From Microcoleus sp. GA_180221_E-2-1-MAG-45_12 (GTDB lineage: Bacteria > Cyanobacteriota > Cyanobacteriia > Cyanobacteriales > JAAUUE01): 38,607 nt of DNA. This document shows, one piece after another, positions 11,201-18,104 of this stretch. The DNA is taken from NCBI GenBank assembly GCA_020692245.1, contig JAIMKT010000022.1, positions 10,871 to 49,477 of the forward strand, written 5' to 3'. Below the pieces are notes generated by a model. It was not told the origin of the DNA. It was given only the letters and a program-made list of their open reading frames with translations, and did no database searches. The translations under genes and the position numbers were made by a program. Position 1 is the first letter of the stretch. Every line of letters begins with the position of its first letter.

Positions 11201-11435
11201 ACTGCATCCCTTCCACCCCGTTGATCTGCCGTTCAATCACCGTGGAGACCGATTCTTCTACAGTTTGGGCATCAGCACCGATGGAAAAGGCACTGGTTTG
11301 TACCTGAATCGGGGCAATATCTGGCAAGTTGTTGATGGGTAACTGGGGAATAGCAATAAGACCCACCATCAAGATCAAGAGAGTGCAAACTGTTGATAGA
11401 ACCGGGCGGCGGATGAAGGTATTGGCGATCGACAT
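8202..11435 (-). CDS. RND multidrug efflux transporter, HAE1/AcrB family
   Basis: This is the inner-membrane pump of a tripartite efflux system, driven by proton flux. Its 1077 residues are slightly more than the usual 1020-1060. The N-terminus (MSIANTFIRRPVLSTV) is the typical first helix. The proton-relay residues are present: Asp410-Asp411 in GLVVDDAIVIVEA and Lys942 in GLASKNAILIVEF. These correspond to AcrB D407/D408/K940. The membrane fusion protein gene lies 84 bp upstream on the same strand, so the two are probably co-transcribed. No outer-membrane TolC-like gene is present here. The final 35-40 residues, after a proline-rich run, look foreign and lead in frame into an epimerase remnant. 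Substrate is unknown. Confidence 0.95.
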   Translation of the reverse strand: MSIANTFIRRPVLSTVCTLLILMVGLIAIPQLPINNLPDIAPIQVQTSAFSIGADAQTVEESVSTVIERQINGVEGMQYMTSTSGNDGSSSISAFFPPNSDRNINQVNVQNRVAIAQPTLPASVRQTGVTTVARSNSILRVYGFYAENSEYDNLFLSNYVDLYVLDAIKRVPGVGDVILFGERQYAMRLWLDPNALAIRGLTSTDVSAALTSQNIQVGAGTIGQAPTKDDQKSSFPLRINSRFKEVKDFENLVIKTQTDGTLVKLKDVGRAELGARDYTTSALVQGKPGVGMLIYQLPGSNALETAKALEARLAQLEANFPPGIKSVICYDTTKFVEVSIEEVVITLIQAILLVVLVIFVFLQEWRATIIPAITVPVSLIGAMAFAYVLGFSLNNLTLFALVLATGLVVDDAIVIVEAIAAKIEEGLSPPQAAMAAMQELSGAVIATSLVLIAVFIPVSFFPGATGIMYQQFALVIIFSIAISTFNALSFTPSTSALFLRRANGEGQGFLGWFFRQFNRGFDWVLAGYERLSKSLIRGRMVVVGVFVLGLVATALVYNSVPNGFVPEEDQGVIVGIIQAPDGVSLISTEKVVNTVAQTLEQSVPEMEASVVIAGFGLGGNGPNQATFFIKLKDWKERRGEGQSANGIVGRLNGIFSQNQDALIFAANLPAVSGYGVTGGFEFQLQDQTNGQLSIEQFLAIAQEMIGRANQNPALSRVFTQFTSSTPQYQIDINRDRLEALNVDFAQAMNTFGAYIGGQYVNDFTFAQRSYRVYIQADAQFRDSPDKISQIQVRSRTGQMVRLNEIAQITPITGPQNISHFNLARTIKIQGSAAPGYSSGQAIAAMEQIFQEMNQPGLGYDWTGLSREEIQSGGQAGIFFALGILAVFLILSAQYENYIDPFIILLTVPFAILGALIFVSLRGLVNDIYCQVALVMLIGLASKNAILIVEFANQSREEGKTIAQAALEAVRQRLRPILMTTISSLAGFFPLVTASGAGAASRWSLGTAVFGGLLVSTILTLLLVPVLYVVVKNLTESFSKGNPPPPPSPPESTYPTVSSDPDYLPSRAVFKSQGDNPV

Positions 11436-11519
11436 GGTAATTTGCTCCTAGAAAGTAAGTCCCCTAGATCGGCTCCTGAAATAGGATTCCGAACCTAAAA
11501 CATGATCCCGAAATAAAAT

Positions 11520-12905
11520 TTACGGTTCTGGTTGAATTGGTACGCCATCCCGCAGTTTGAGAATATTGGATATAGCAACTCGATCGCCTTCTTGGATCCC
11601 CTCCAGAATCGGGTACTGGTCATTCTGGACTTCCCCCAATTTCACTGGTTTGAGTTTGACCACAGATTGCGGCGGCTGCTGTTCACTGTTTTCTTCAACT
11701 ACATACACAAAATTCTGACCACCCATCCGATTTACCGCCTGTACCGGAACTAAAATCCCTGCTTGCTGATTCCAGATAATTCTGGCTCGTACGTACTGCC
11801 CATCTCGTAATCTACCATTTGCATTGCTGAAGCGGGCTTTGACAAGGATTGATTGAGCATTCACATCCACTTGGGGCGAAATAAAATCGAGACTACCCCT
11901 TGTTAGTTGCTGCCCAGTGTTGGCATCTATTAACTCCACTCGTAAGCCCGGACGGAGCTGAGTTCCATTACTTGCTGGCACGGCAATCCGCATGTCTAAG
12001 ACATCATTTTTGATCAGGGATGTCAGAGTCTGCCCCACATTAACGTAATCTCCTGCTTTAACAGCAAAATCACCCACCACCCCATCCATCGGGGCAAGTA
12101 CCTGCTTTTGATTTAAGTCGATCTGAGTAGCCGCCACTTGAGCCTGAGCTTGCTCTACGCCAGATAGGGCCTGATTAATCCCAGCTTGAGCTGCATTCAC
12201 CTGTTTTTCGGCGGCGGTTAAAGTTGCGAGGGCTGAGGTCAGATTATTTTGAGCAATGTCTAGCTGTTGTCTGGCGATCGCCCCAGCACTGACTAGGGAT
12301 TGGGTTCGATCGTATTGAGTTTGCTGTAGTTCCACATCGGCGGCGGCTTTGGCTAGGTCGGCTTCCCTTGCTTCTAGTTGAGCTTGAGCAGTAGTAACGG
12401 CGGCTTCATTGGAGTTGACCAAGGCTAGGGCGCTGACGACATTCGCTTGAGTTCGATCGAGGCTCAGGGAGACGATCGGGGTTCCGGCACTGACTCGATC
12501 GCCACTAGCAACCAAAATTCGTTCGATCCGTCCTTGAATTTGGGGCTGCAAAGAAACCCGCTCTTGAGCTTCTAGAGTCCCCACAAACTCGGAGCTTGAT
12601 TGCAGTTGAGTTGATTCAATAGTTTGAACTTTCACCGGGGTGGGCGGCATTTGGGGTGGTAGGGCTTTACGATTCCCCAATAGTTGCCAAGCTCCAAAAC
12701 CTCCACCTCCCACAACAAGTAAAGCTAAAATACTCCAAAGCCATGTTTGGCGACGACGGGGGCGTTCAAAAAAGTCGGCATCTGAGGATATGGATGCTGT
12801 TGTTTCAGACTCTAAAACTGCTCCAGAGTAGTGGTTAGCCTCAAGATTCTCTACATCCTGATTGGGGTCAGAAGAGCTGGATAGAGTTGGTTGATTGGAT
12901 GACAT
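11520..12905 (-). CDS. RND efflux periplasmic adaptor (HlyD/AcrA family)
   Basis: This 461-residue membrane fusion protein links the RND pump to an outer-membrane channel. A cytoplasmic N-terminal segment of about 50 residues is followed by one membrane anchor (about 54-76, WLWSILALLVVGGGGFGAW); there is no lipobox. Next come a lipoyl half-motif (QGRIERILVASGDRVSAGTPI) and a long Ala/Gln/Leu-rich coiled-coil hairpin (about 150-260). The second lipoyl half (APMDGVVGDFAVKAGDYV) and a beta-barrel domain complete the order usual for AcrA-like adaptors. It lies first in a two-gene unit with the RND pump downstream. Confidence 0.93.
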   Translation of the reverse strand: MSSNQPTLSSSSDPNQDVENLEANHYSGAVLESETTASISSDADFFERPRRRQTWLWSILALLVVGGGGFGAWQLLGNRKALPPQMPPTPVKVQTIESTQLQSSSEFVGTLEAQERVSLQPQIQGRIERILVASGDRVSAGTPIVSLSLDRTQANVVSALALVNSNEAAVTTAQAQLEAREADLAKAAADVELQQTQYDRTQSLVSAGAIARQQLDIAQNNLTSALATLTAAEKQVNAAQAGINQALSGVEQAQAQVAATQIDLNQKQVLAPMDGVVGDFAVKAGDYVNVGQTLTSLIKNDVLDMRIAVPASNGTQLRPGLRVELIDANTGQQLTRGSLDFISPQVDVNAQSILVKARFSNANGRLRDGQYVRARIIWNQQAGILVPVQAVNRMGGQNFVYVVEENSEQQPPQSVVKLKPVKLGEVQNDQYPILEGIQEGDRVAISNILKLRDGVPIQPEP

Positions 12906-13602
12906 AGGACACTAACCCCCTAAGGATTTCACGTTTCATAGATATATTTTTAGGTTGAAGATTTTGAGTTTGAGTCGATTTCAAATATTTATTCGATTAT
13001 CAAGAAGGAAGAAATCGATCGAATATCCTCACCTAAGGCATTAAAAATTAAAGCTGTTTTTAGCTAAATTGAAGGACTGGAGTTGAGATAGGAATTAGAG
13101 ATTATGGAGCGTTATCTGAGGATTATCTGTCTGCATACAAATCTCAATTGAGCTTTTACTCTGTTCACTTCACTGTTTTCACTATTGATGATTTAAAACT
13201 CTCATGATGTATTTTCCTAAATTTAAGGCTTCTAAATTGACTAAGGTTATTACCCCTAGAATTCTTTTCCCCTCCTTGATTAAGCTTGGCAACAAGAAAC
13301 TAAAAGCCTCTATTAATAGTACAAATGCCCTATAGCAAAATTAGTTAACCAACCACGGGCTAATATTTTATATCGACTAGTTGTTATATAATAAATTCCT
13401 GTTCTAACAATGTCAAGCCTTAGAGGGAGAATTTTTGGTCTGTCAAAAGACTGAGTTGAGTTATGGCTAAGATTCGAGATGCATATCCTTAAATTTAAAC
13501 ATTCTAAGATTTGACAAAATGGTTGTCACCATAATTTTCCGAGGATGTAAATATGCATAGGTAGAGTAGAGGCAAAATATGTACAAACAGTATTAAGACT
13601 AA
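12906..13602. other. Long AT-rich intergenic region
   Basis: The 697-bp gap lies between the dprA 3' end and the adaptor gene start, both on the minus strand. It should contain the promoter of the efflux operon. A 43-codon plus-strand frame at 13204-13335 (MMYFPKFKASKLT...) has no ribosome site or recognisable homology, so I do not call it. A weak inverted repeat (7-bp arms at 12991 and 13018) and the palindrome CTATTAATAG at 13310-13319 are present. No RNA gene was recognised. Confidence 0.5.
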
Positions 13603-14793
13603 CTAGTTTCTCTGGTAGCGCATTCCGGGTAATTGGGTAATTAGACCCAGAAGTTCTAGTTGCAATAAAGCTCCAGCAACTTCGGCAGCACTGGTCTGCA
13701 TGGCTTGGACGATCGCATCTAAGGTAATTGGCTCCGGGGGGATTGCTTGCCAAACTTTTAATAAATTGGGGGGGAGTTTAGCGATCGCTGGCGGTGGTGT
13801 GGTGAATAATTCCTGTTGATTTTGAGAGAGAGAGTTTTGGGGCTGGAGGTCTAAACTGGGCAGTTCTCCCAACATTGCTAGTAAATCTTCTTCCCCTGTA
13901 ATTAGATGCGCTCCTTTACTCAGTAGGCTCAAACAACCCAGACCTTTGATATTATCTGGAGAATCGGGCAGGGCATAGACATCCCGGTTATATTCGTTGG
14001 CAATGTAGGCAGTTATTAAGGCTACAGATTTAATGGGTGCTTCCATGACCAGCACGGCTCGACAGAGACCAGCAATGATCCGGTTGCGTTGGGGGAAGTG
14101 GGGGCGGTCTGGGGCTGTGCCTTGGGGATATTCGCTGACGACTAAGCCCTGTTTGACGATATCTCGATACAGCCCTTGGTTTCGGGGGGGATAGGCAATA
14201 TCAATCCCAGTCCCCAGCACAGCGATCGTTCTCTGTCCTACTTCTAGACAAGCTCTGTGGGCTTCAGTGTCAATGCCTGCTGCCATCCCTGACACAATTA
14301 AAAAGCCTCGTTTCGCAAGGGCAGTAACTATGCGCTTTGTCCACTTTTTGCCGTGGGGAGAGGGGTCTCGTGTGCCAACAATGGCGATCGCTGGGGTGAT
14401 TCCTTGGCTTTCTAGGGAGTTGGGTTTACCTCGGTAGTAGAGAACTGGGGGTGGGTTAGGAGTTTCGAGAAGTAGGCGGGGATAATCTGGGTCGGCGGGA
14501 GTCCAGAAATGGGGATTTTTGATGAGGTGTTCTTCAAGAAATTTTTGGGGATCAATGGTCGATCGATTTTCTTGGATCCGCACAGATAATTGTTGACCCA
14601 GCCCTTCTACTTCCTGTAATTCTCTCGCAGGGCTTACCCAAGCAGCGCCCAGTGTCCCAAACTGTTGCTCTAGACGGCGCAATAGCACGGGGCCAATACC
14701 GGGAATCTTTGACCATGCTAGCCAGTACGATCGCTCCTTTAGGTGATTATTTTCATGATCGGCAGTACCCTTCGAGAAATTATCGACACCCAT
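13603..14793 (-). CDS. dprA: DNA-processing protein DprA
   Basis: DprA binds incoming single-stranded DNA during natural transformation and loads RecA. The 396-residue protein begins with a helix-hairpin-helix/SAM-like region (about 28-75, IPGIGPVLLRRLEQQFG). A Rossmann-type DprA domain follows, with IVGTRDPSPHG near 138-148, SGMAAGIDTEAHR at 168-180, the VLGTGIDIAYPP segment and FPQRNRIIAGL, all family signatures. A C-terminal winged-helix-like domain (about 330-396) completes it. It lies 48 bp downstream of dnaX on the same strand and is probably co-transcribed with it. Confidence 0.96.
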   Translation of the reverse strand: MGVDNFSKGTADHENNHLKERSYWLAWSKIPGIGPVLLRRLEQQFGTLGAAWVSPARELQEVEGLGQQLSVRIQENRSTIDPQKFLEEHLIKNPHFWTPADPDYPRLLLETPNPPPVLYYRGKPNSLESQGITPAIAIVGTRDPSPHGKKWTKRIVTALAKRGFLIVSGMAAGIDTEAHRACLEVGQRTIAVLGTGIDIAYPPRNQGLYRDIVKQGLVVSEYPQGTAPDRPHFPQRNRIIAGLCRAVLVMEAPIKSVALITAYIANEYNRDVYALPDSPDNIKGLGCLSLLSKGAHLITGEEDLLAMLGELPSLDLQPQNSLSQNQQELFTTPPPAIAKLPPNLLKVWQAIPPEPITLDAIVQAMQTSAAEVAGALLQLELLGLITQLPGMRYQRN

Positions 14794-14841
14794 CCAACAA
14801 AAATCCTAGCAAAAATCCAAAGTTATATTTCCCTAGTCTAA

Positions 14842-17055
14842 CTAAAATACGCCATCTAAGTTAACAATACGACCATCAAAAAAATTACTAATTTGTTCTA
14901 GGGCTGCCAAGGATGCTCGATCGTAGCTTTGATTTTCCCCTTCTATGCTTTCTTCTAAGGTTTCTGTAGGGGTTTCTGCGGTCTGAGGAGAAGTTAAATT
15001 TGTTGTGGAGACTTGGTTGGGGTGGTTAGATTGATGGGGTTTGTCTAGGGAGGAGGCAGGAGGGGCGGGAATTACTGCTACCTGACTAGTCCCCGAAGTA
15101 GATCGGGGGGACTCGATCGAGAATCCCGGAGAGGTCGATCGGCTAGCTCCTTGACCATTACTGTTGCCATGACCATTACCATTATTCCCGTTGCTCCCAT
15201 AGCCATTACCGTTATTACCATTTGCCTTAGCATACTGAGGGTAACTATTACCACCATGACCATTCCCAGCAGAAACCCCAGGGCTAGGATTCTCGCCAGA
15301 ACCATTTGTGCTGTTAGCGTAGTTATGTTTTGGCTCCTGTACTGATGTTGTAGAGGGTGTTGCTGGAGTTGAGGCAGAGAGATTTTGGGGGGTTTGGGAG
15401 TCTGGAGAATTTTGAGGAGTTTCTGGGGTCGGTAATTTTTTGCCAATCTGCAACTGTACTACTACCTTGCGACCACAAAGTTTCGTAAACGCATTTTCAA
15501 TTTCCTCTTGCTTTCGCTTGGCAGTACTGACGAGGTTTTGATTAGTGATGCCAATGATCGCCACTACGCCATCAAATTGCAATAGGCAACAGTGCTGAGT
15601 TAAAAAGGCTTGAGTAGACAGCATGGGGATATGCTCTACCACTTCCTGCCAAGTTTCCAGCATTTCATCAACTTCTGGTTCTGATGGTAAAGGGGCAGAA
15701 GCCTCTACAGGATTTACTGCTCCCGAAGTTAATTCCGGGGATTGAGGAGTATGACCATTAACATGACCGTTTTGACCATTGGTGGAACCGTTGGCTCGAT
15801 CGCCCGTAGCACCATTACCAGATACCATAGCCCCTTCAGGACTAGAAGAACTTACCTGTCCATGAGAAACCATAGAGGCTGAAACGCCCGGTGCAGTTAG
15901 TAAAGGCATCACGCCACTTTGATCAGGCAACAGCAATCCCAATAAAGTTACCTCTAGCCAGAGCCGGGGCTGGGTCGTATTTTTGATTTGAACTTCGCTA
16001 TCCCGGAGATATTTGCTGCCAGCAAGGATTTTATCGGTAGTCCAGCGATTTGCCTCTTGGGTGAGTTGTTGCCAAGTGCTGGCAGTGAGAGCCACAAGAT
16101 CAGGGCTACGGGGTGCAGTTTTGGCAATGAGCAAATCCCGATAAAATCCCCCAAGGTTTTGCAGGACAATCATCGGCTCCTTCCCCCGATCCATCAAGTT
16201 TCTAGCTCGATTAATAATAGTTTCGTGATCCCCTTCAGCGATCGCTTGTACCATCGCCAACAGGTCAATTTCTGACACTGCTCCCACCAAATCCCACACC
16301 TTCTCCGCCGTCACCCCATCCTTGAGCAAACTCAACTGATCCAATAAGCTCTCTGCATCCCGGAGTCCCCCTTGGGAGATTTGGGCAACTAAACGCACCG
16401 CCTCTTCGGTAATATCTATGTGTTCTTGGCGAGCAATCCAGAGCAAATGCGCCACCATGGACTCTAGGGGAATCCGGCGAAAATCGAAGCGTTGACACCG
16501 AGAAATAATTGTTGGTAAAACTCGTTGGGGATCAGTAGTAGCAAGGATAAAAACTACTCTTTCGGGCGGTTCTTCTAAAGTTTTTAGGAGGGCATTAAAT
16601 GCTTGATTTGTTAATCCATGAACCTCATCAATAGCGTATACTTTGTAGCGACATTGAACGGGAGCAAAATGTGATTTTTCAATAATTTCTCGAATGTTAT
16701 CAACCCCAGTATTACTAGCAGCATCAATTTCGATCACATCCATGGCTACGCCGTGGGCAATTCCTCGGCAGACATCGCAGACACCACAAGGCTTTGGGGT
16801 CGGTTCATTGAATGCTAAACAATTGAGAGATTTCGCTAAGATTCTGGCACTAGAAGTCTTACCTGTACCTCTAGAACCTGTGAATAAGTAGGCAGGAGCA
16901 ATGCGCTGGCTTGTAATGGCGTTGGTTAGGGTCGCAGCGATCGCTTCTTGCCCCACCAAGTCGGCAAAAGTCTGGGGACGATACTTGTGGTGGAGTGGCT
17001 CGTAGTTCACGGCTTTAGGGGTGGCTAGAATAGTCTCCATCATAGCGGTTGTCAT
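14842..17055 (-). CDS. dnaX: DNA polymerase III subunit gamma/tau
   Basis: This is the clamp-loader ATPase of the replisome. The 737 residues contain Walker A GSRGTGKT at 60-67, a zinc-binding cysteine set (Cys79, 90, 93, 96), Walker B IDEVHGLT with Asp143-Glu144, and the SRC motif at 185-187. Domains I-III end near residue 380. The C-terminal half is low complexity, with a very Asn/Gly-rich segment around residues 580-632. Unlike the split dnaX of Synechocystis PCC 6803 and some other cyanobacteria, no intein interrupts it. Clustered Met codons at 1, 5 and 6 leave the exact start open by a few residues. Confidence 0.97.
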   Translation of the reverse strand: MTTAMMETILATPKAVNYEPLHHKYRPQTFADLVGQEAIAATLTNAITSQRIAPAYLFTGSRGTGKTSSARILAKSLNCLAFNEPTPKPCGVCDVCRGIAHGVAMDVIEIDAASNTGVDNIREIIEKSHFAPVQCRYKVYAIDEVHGLTNQAFNALLKTLEEPPERVVFILATTDPQRVLPTIISRCQRFDFRRIPLESMVAHLLWIARQEHIDITEEAVRLVAQISQGGLRDAESLLDQLSLLKDGVTAEKVWDLVGAVSEIDLLAMVQAIAEGDHETIINRARNLMDRGKEPMIVLQNLGGFYRDLLIAKTAPRSPDLVALTASTWQQLTQEANRWTTDKILAGSKYLRDSEVQIKNTTQPRLWLEVTLLGLLLPDQSGVMPLLTAPGVSASMVSHGQVSSSSPEGAMVSGNGATGDRANGSTNGQNGHVNGHTPQSPELTSGAVNPVEASAPLPSEPEVDEMLETWQEVVEHIPMLSTQAFLTQHCCLLQFDGVVAIIGITNQNLVSTAKRKQEEIENAFTKLCGRKVVVQLQIGKKLPTPETPQNSPDSQTPQNLSASTPATPSTTSVQEPKHNYANSTNGSGENPSPGVSAGNGHGGNSYPQYAKANGNNGNGYGSNGNNGNGHGNSNGQGASRSTSPGFSIESPRSTSGTSQVAVIPAPPASSLDKPHQSNHPNQVSTTNLTSPQTAETPTETLEESIEGENQSYDRASLAALEQISNFFDGRIVNLDGVF
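15160..15310. repeat. Asn/Gly codon-repeat tract in dnaX
   Basis: On the minus strand this stretch encodes repeated Asn-Gly-Asn/His-Gly units built from degenerate AAYGGN repeats. It forms a flexible linker in the tau-like tail. Unit boundaries are imperfect, which points to old slippage followed by divergence. Confidence 0.75.
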
Positions 17056-17128
17056 CGCAAAAGTCCAGTGATAATTTTTACAATAAACCTATATCTAGGT
17101 TGAAATTTTGGAAAGATTAGGAAATATT

Positions 17129-17144
17129 ACACTAGCGGTAGTGT
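17129..17144. promoter_or_regulatory. Inverted repeat ACACTA-GCGG-TAGTGT upstream of dnaX
   Basis: Two perfect 6-bp arms flank a 4-nt loop, 74-89 bp upstream of the dnaX start codon. No T-run follows on either strand, so an operator site is more likely than a terminator. The role is inferred from position only. Confidence 0.35.
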
Positions 17145-17187
17145 TTAGTACAGAAATATTATCAAGAGAAAACTTGTTAAAAATTAG

Positions 17188-17204
17188 TTTAAGCGCGGCT
17201 TAAA
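17188..17204. promoter_or_regulatory. Inverted repeat TTTAAGC-GCG-GCTTAAA upstream of dnaX
   Basis: Two perfect 7-bp arms flank a 3-nt spacer, about 133-149 bp upstream of the dnaX start. This could be a dimeric regulator site. There is no T-tract, and its function is unknown. Confidence 0.35.
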
Positions 17205-17541
17205 AGTTAGGCAAAAGAGGTCGATCGACCACACTAGATGACCAGAGCCAGATTGCCAGAGTTGGCGGGAAAAATCTGGGAGTTGAGATGGCTGAGGGGA
17301 AATATTGCCGGATTGTTATCTTACTCGCAAAGGTGCTGTTTTGCCAAATAGCCAAATAGAAGCCATTCTTAATTAATTCTACAAATAAATCTCATAACTA
17401 AGAATATTAATTCTAAAGAAAAAGATATTTTATGAAGTAATTAAGCTGTTTGTAAATCGGGAATTATTGTTAAGTTTAGATGAAATTAGATAAAATTTTA
17501 GAGGGGGATTTTTGAATAGATTTCAAATAAGTTTTTCAAGG

Positions 17542-17567
17542 CTTATAATAGCTTTATAAAGCATAAG
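17542..17567 (-). terminator. Weak hairpin just past the pilin-like gene
   Basis: Outer arms CTTAT/ATAAG surround the perfect palindrome GCTTTATAAAGC (17551-17562), immediately after the pilin-like stop codon on the minus strand. No U-run follows, so it may slow or end transcription only weakly, or be an operator-like site. Confidence 0.25.
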
Positions 17568-18077
17568 TTAACTTGCTAAATTTGTACTTCCTTGGGGACA
17601 AGAAATATTCCGATGCTGGCGATCGAGCCTGATAGTTGCGAGGGGTTGGGGTTGGGTAAGTTCACAGAGGATTCTTTGCATGGATGGCTCTCGATCGATC
17701 TCTGTCGCAGACTCTACAAAAACTGCACCTAGATAACTTTTGAATTGGAGATTTTTACTCTGGGCGTAGGTAATTGCTAGTTCTCGATCGACCTGTTGGA
17801 AATATTCATAGTTTTCCTGCACCGCCATCTGGGGATCAAGGCCGAGGTTCAGTTCAGCGATCGAATTTGCAAACTGATTATTTTCAAAATAAAATGCCTG
17901 TTGCCCCCGGTTGATCGCCCCAACATTCTGTTTTGCTGCCAATTGCTGAGATTGATTTGAGCAACACATCTTAGAAGAGGTGGGTAATAAAAAAGCCACT
18001 CCTAGCCCCGCCAAAATAGTTAGAGGTACACCAATCATTAACGCCCATTTAATTTTATTTCGGGAAATATTCATCAC
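17568..18077 (-). CDS. Type IV pilin-like protein (Pilin_GH family)
   Basis: This is a 169-residue membrane-anchored protein. Residues about 10-31 (IKWALMIGVPLTILAGLGVAF) form one N-terminal helix. The motif 'AKQNVGAINRGQQAFYFENNQFANSI' (about 48-73) is the signature of the cyanobacterial pilin-like G/H family. The canonical prepilin leader and Glu5 (GFTLIE) are not visible, so processing by prepilin peptidase is doubtful and it may stay anchored in the membrane. Cysteines near 38-39, 138 and 159 could pair. It lies 27 bp downstream of the adenylate cyclase gene on the same strand, which suggests co-transcription. Confidence 0.78.
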   Translation of the reverse strand: MMNISRNKIKWALMIGVPLTILAGLGVAFLLPTSSKMCCSNQSQQLAAKQNVGAINRGQQAFYFENNQFANSIAELNLGLDPQMAVQENYEYFQQVDRELAITYAQSKNLQFKSYLGAVFVESATEIDREPSMQRILCELTQPQPLATIRLDRQHRNISCPQGSTNLAS

Positions 18078-18104
18078 CTTATTTGGAAAATTTGCAAAAA
18101 TAGT

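Larger units (their letters stand above)
17056..17567. other. Intergenic region upstream of dnaX
   Basis: The 512-bp gap lies between the pilin-like gene's 3' end and the dnaX start, both on the minus strand. It holds two compact inverted repeats (17129-17144 and 17188-17204), the palindrome GGTCGATCGACC at 17219-17230 and a tandem CCAAATAG pair (17344-17359). No gene is seen. The dnaX promoter should be here. Confidence 0.5.

Noticed and set aside
13204-13335. 43-codon plus-strand frame in the dprA-adaptor gap
   Set aside because: No ribosome site, no homology that I recognise, and composition like the surrounding AT-rich DNA.
15078-15446. A 122-codon Met/Val-rich frame inside dnaX, starting at an A6 run, as a tau/gamma frameshift product
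   Set aside because: The A6 run is shorter than known slippage sites, there is no stop just after it as expected for a gamma form, and the frame is a by-product of the Asn/Gly repeat codons.
17219-17230. GGTCGATCGACC palindrome as a specific operator
   Set aside because: CGATCG-centred palindromes are very common in this genome (HIP1-related), so a single one carries little weight.
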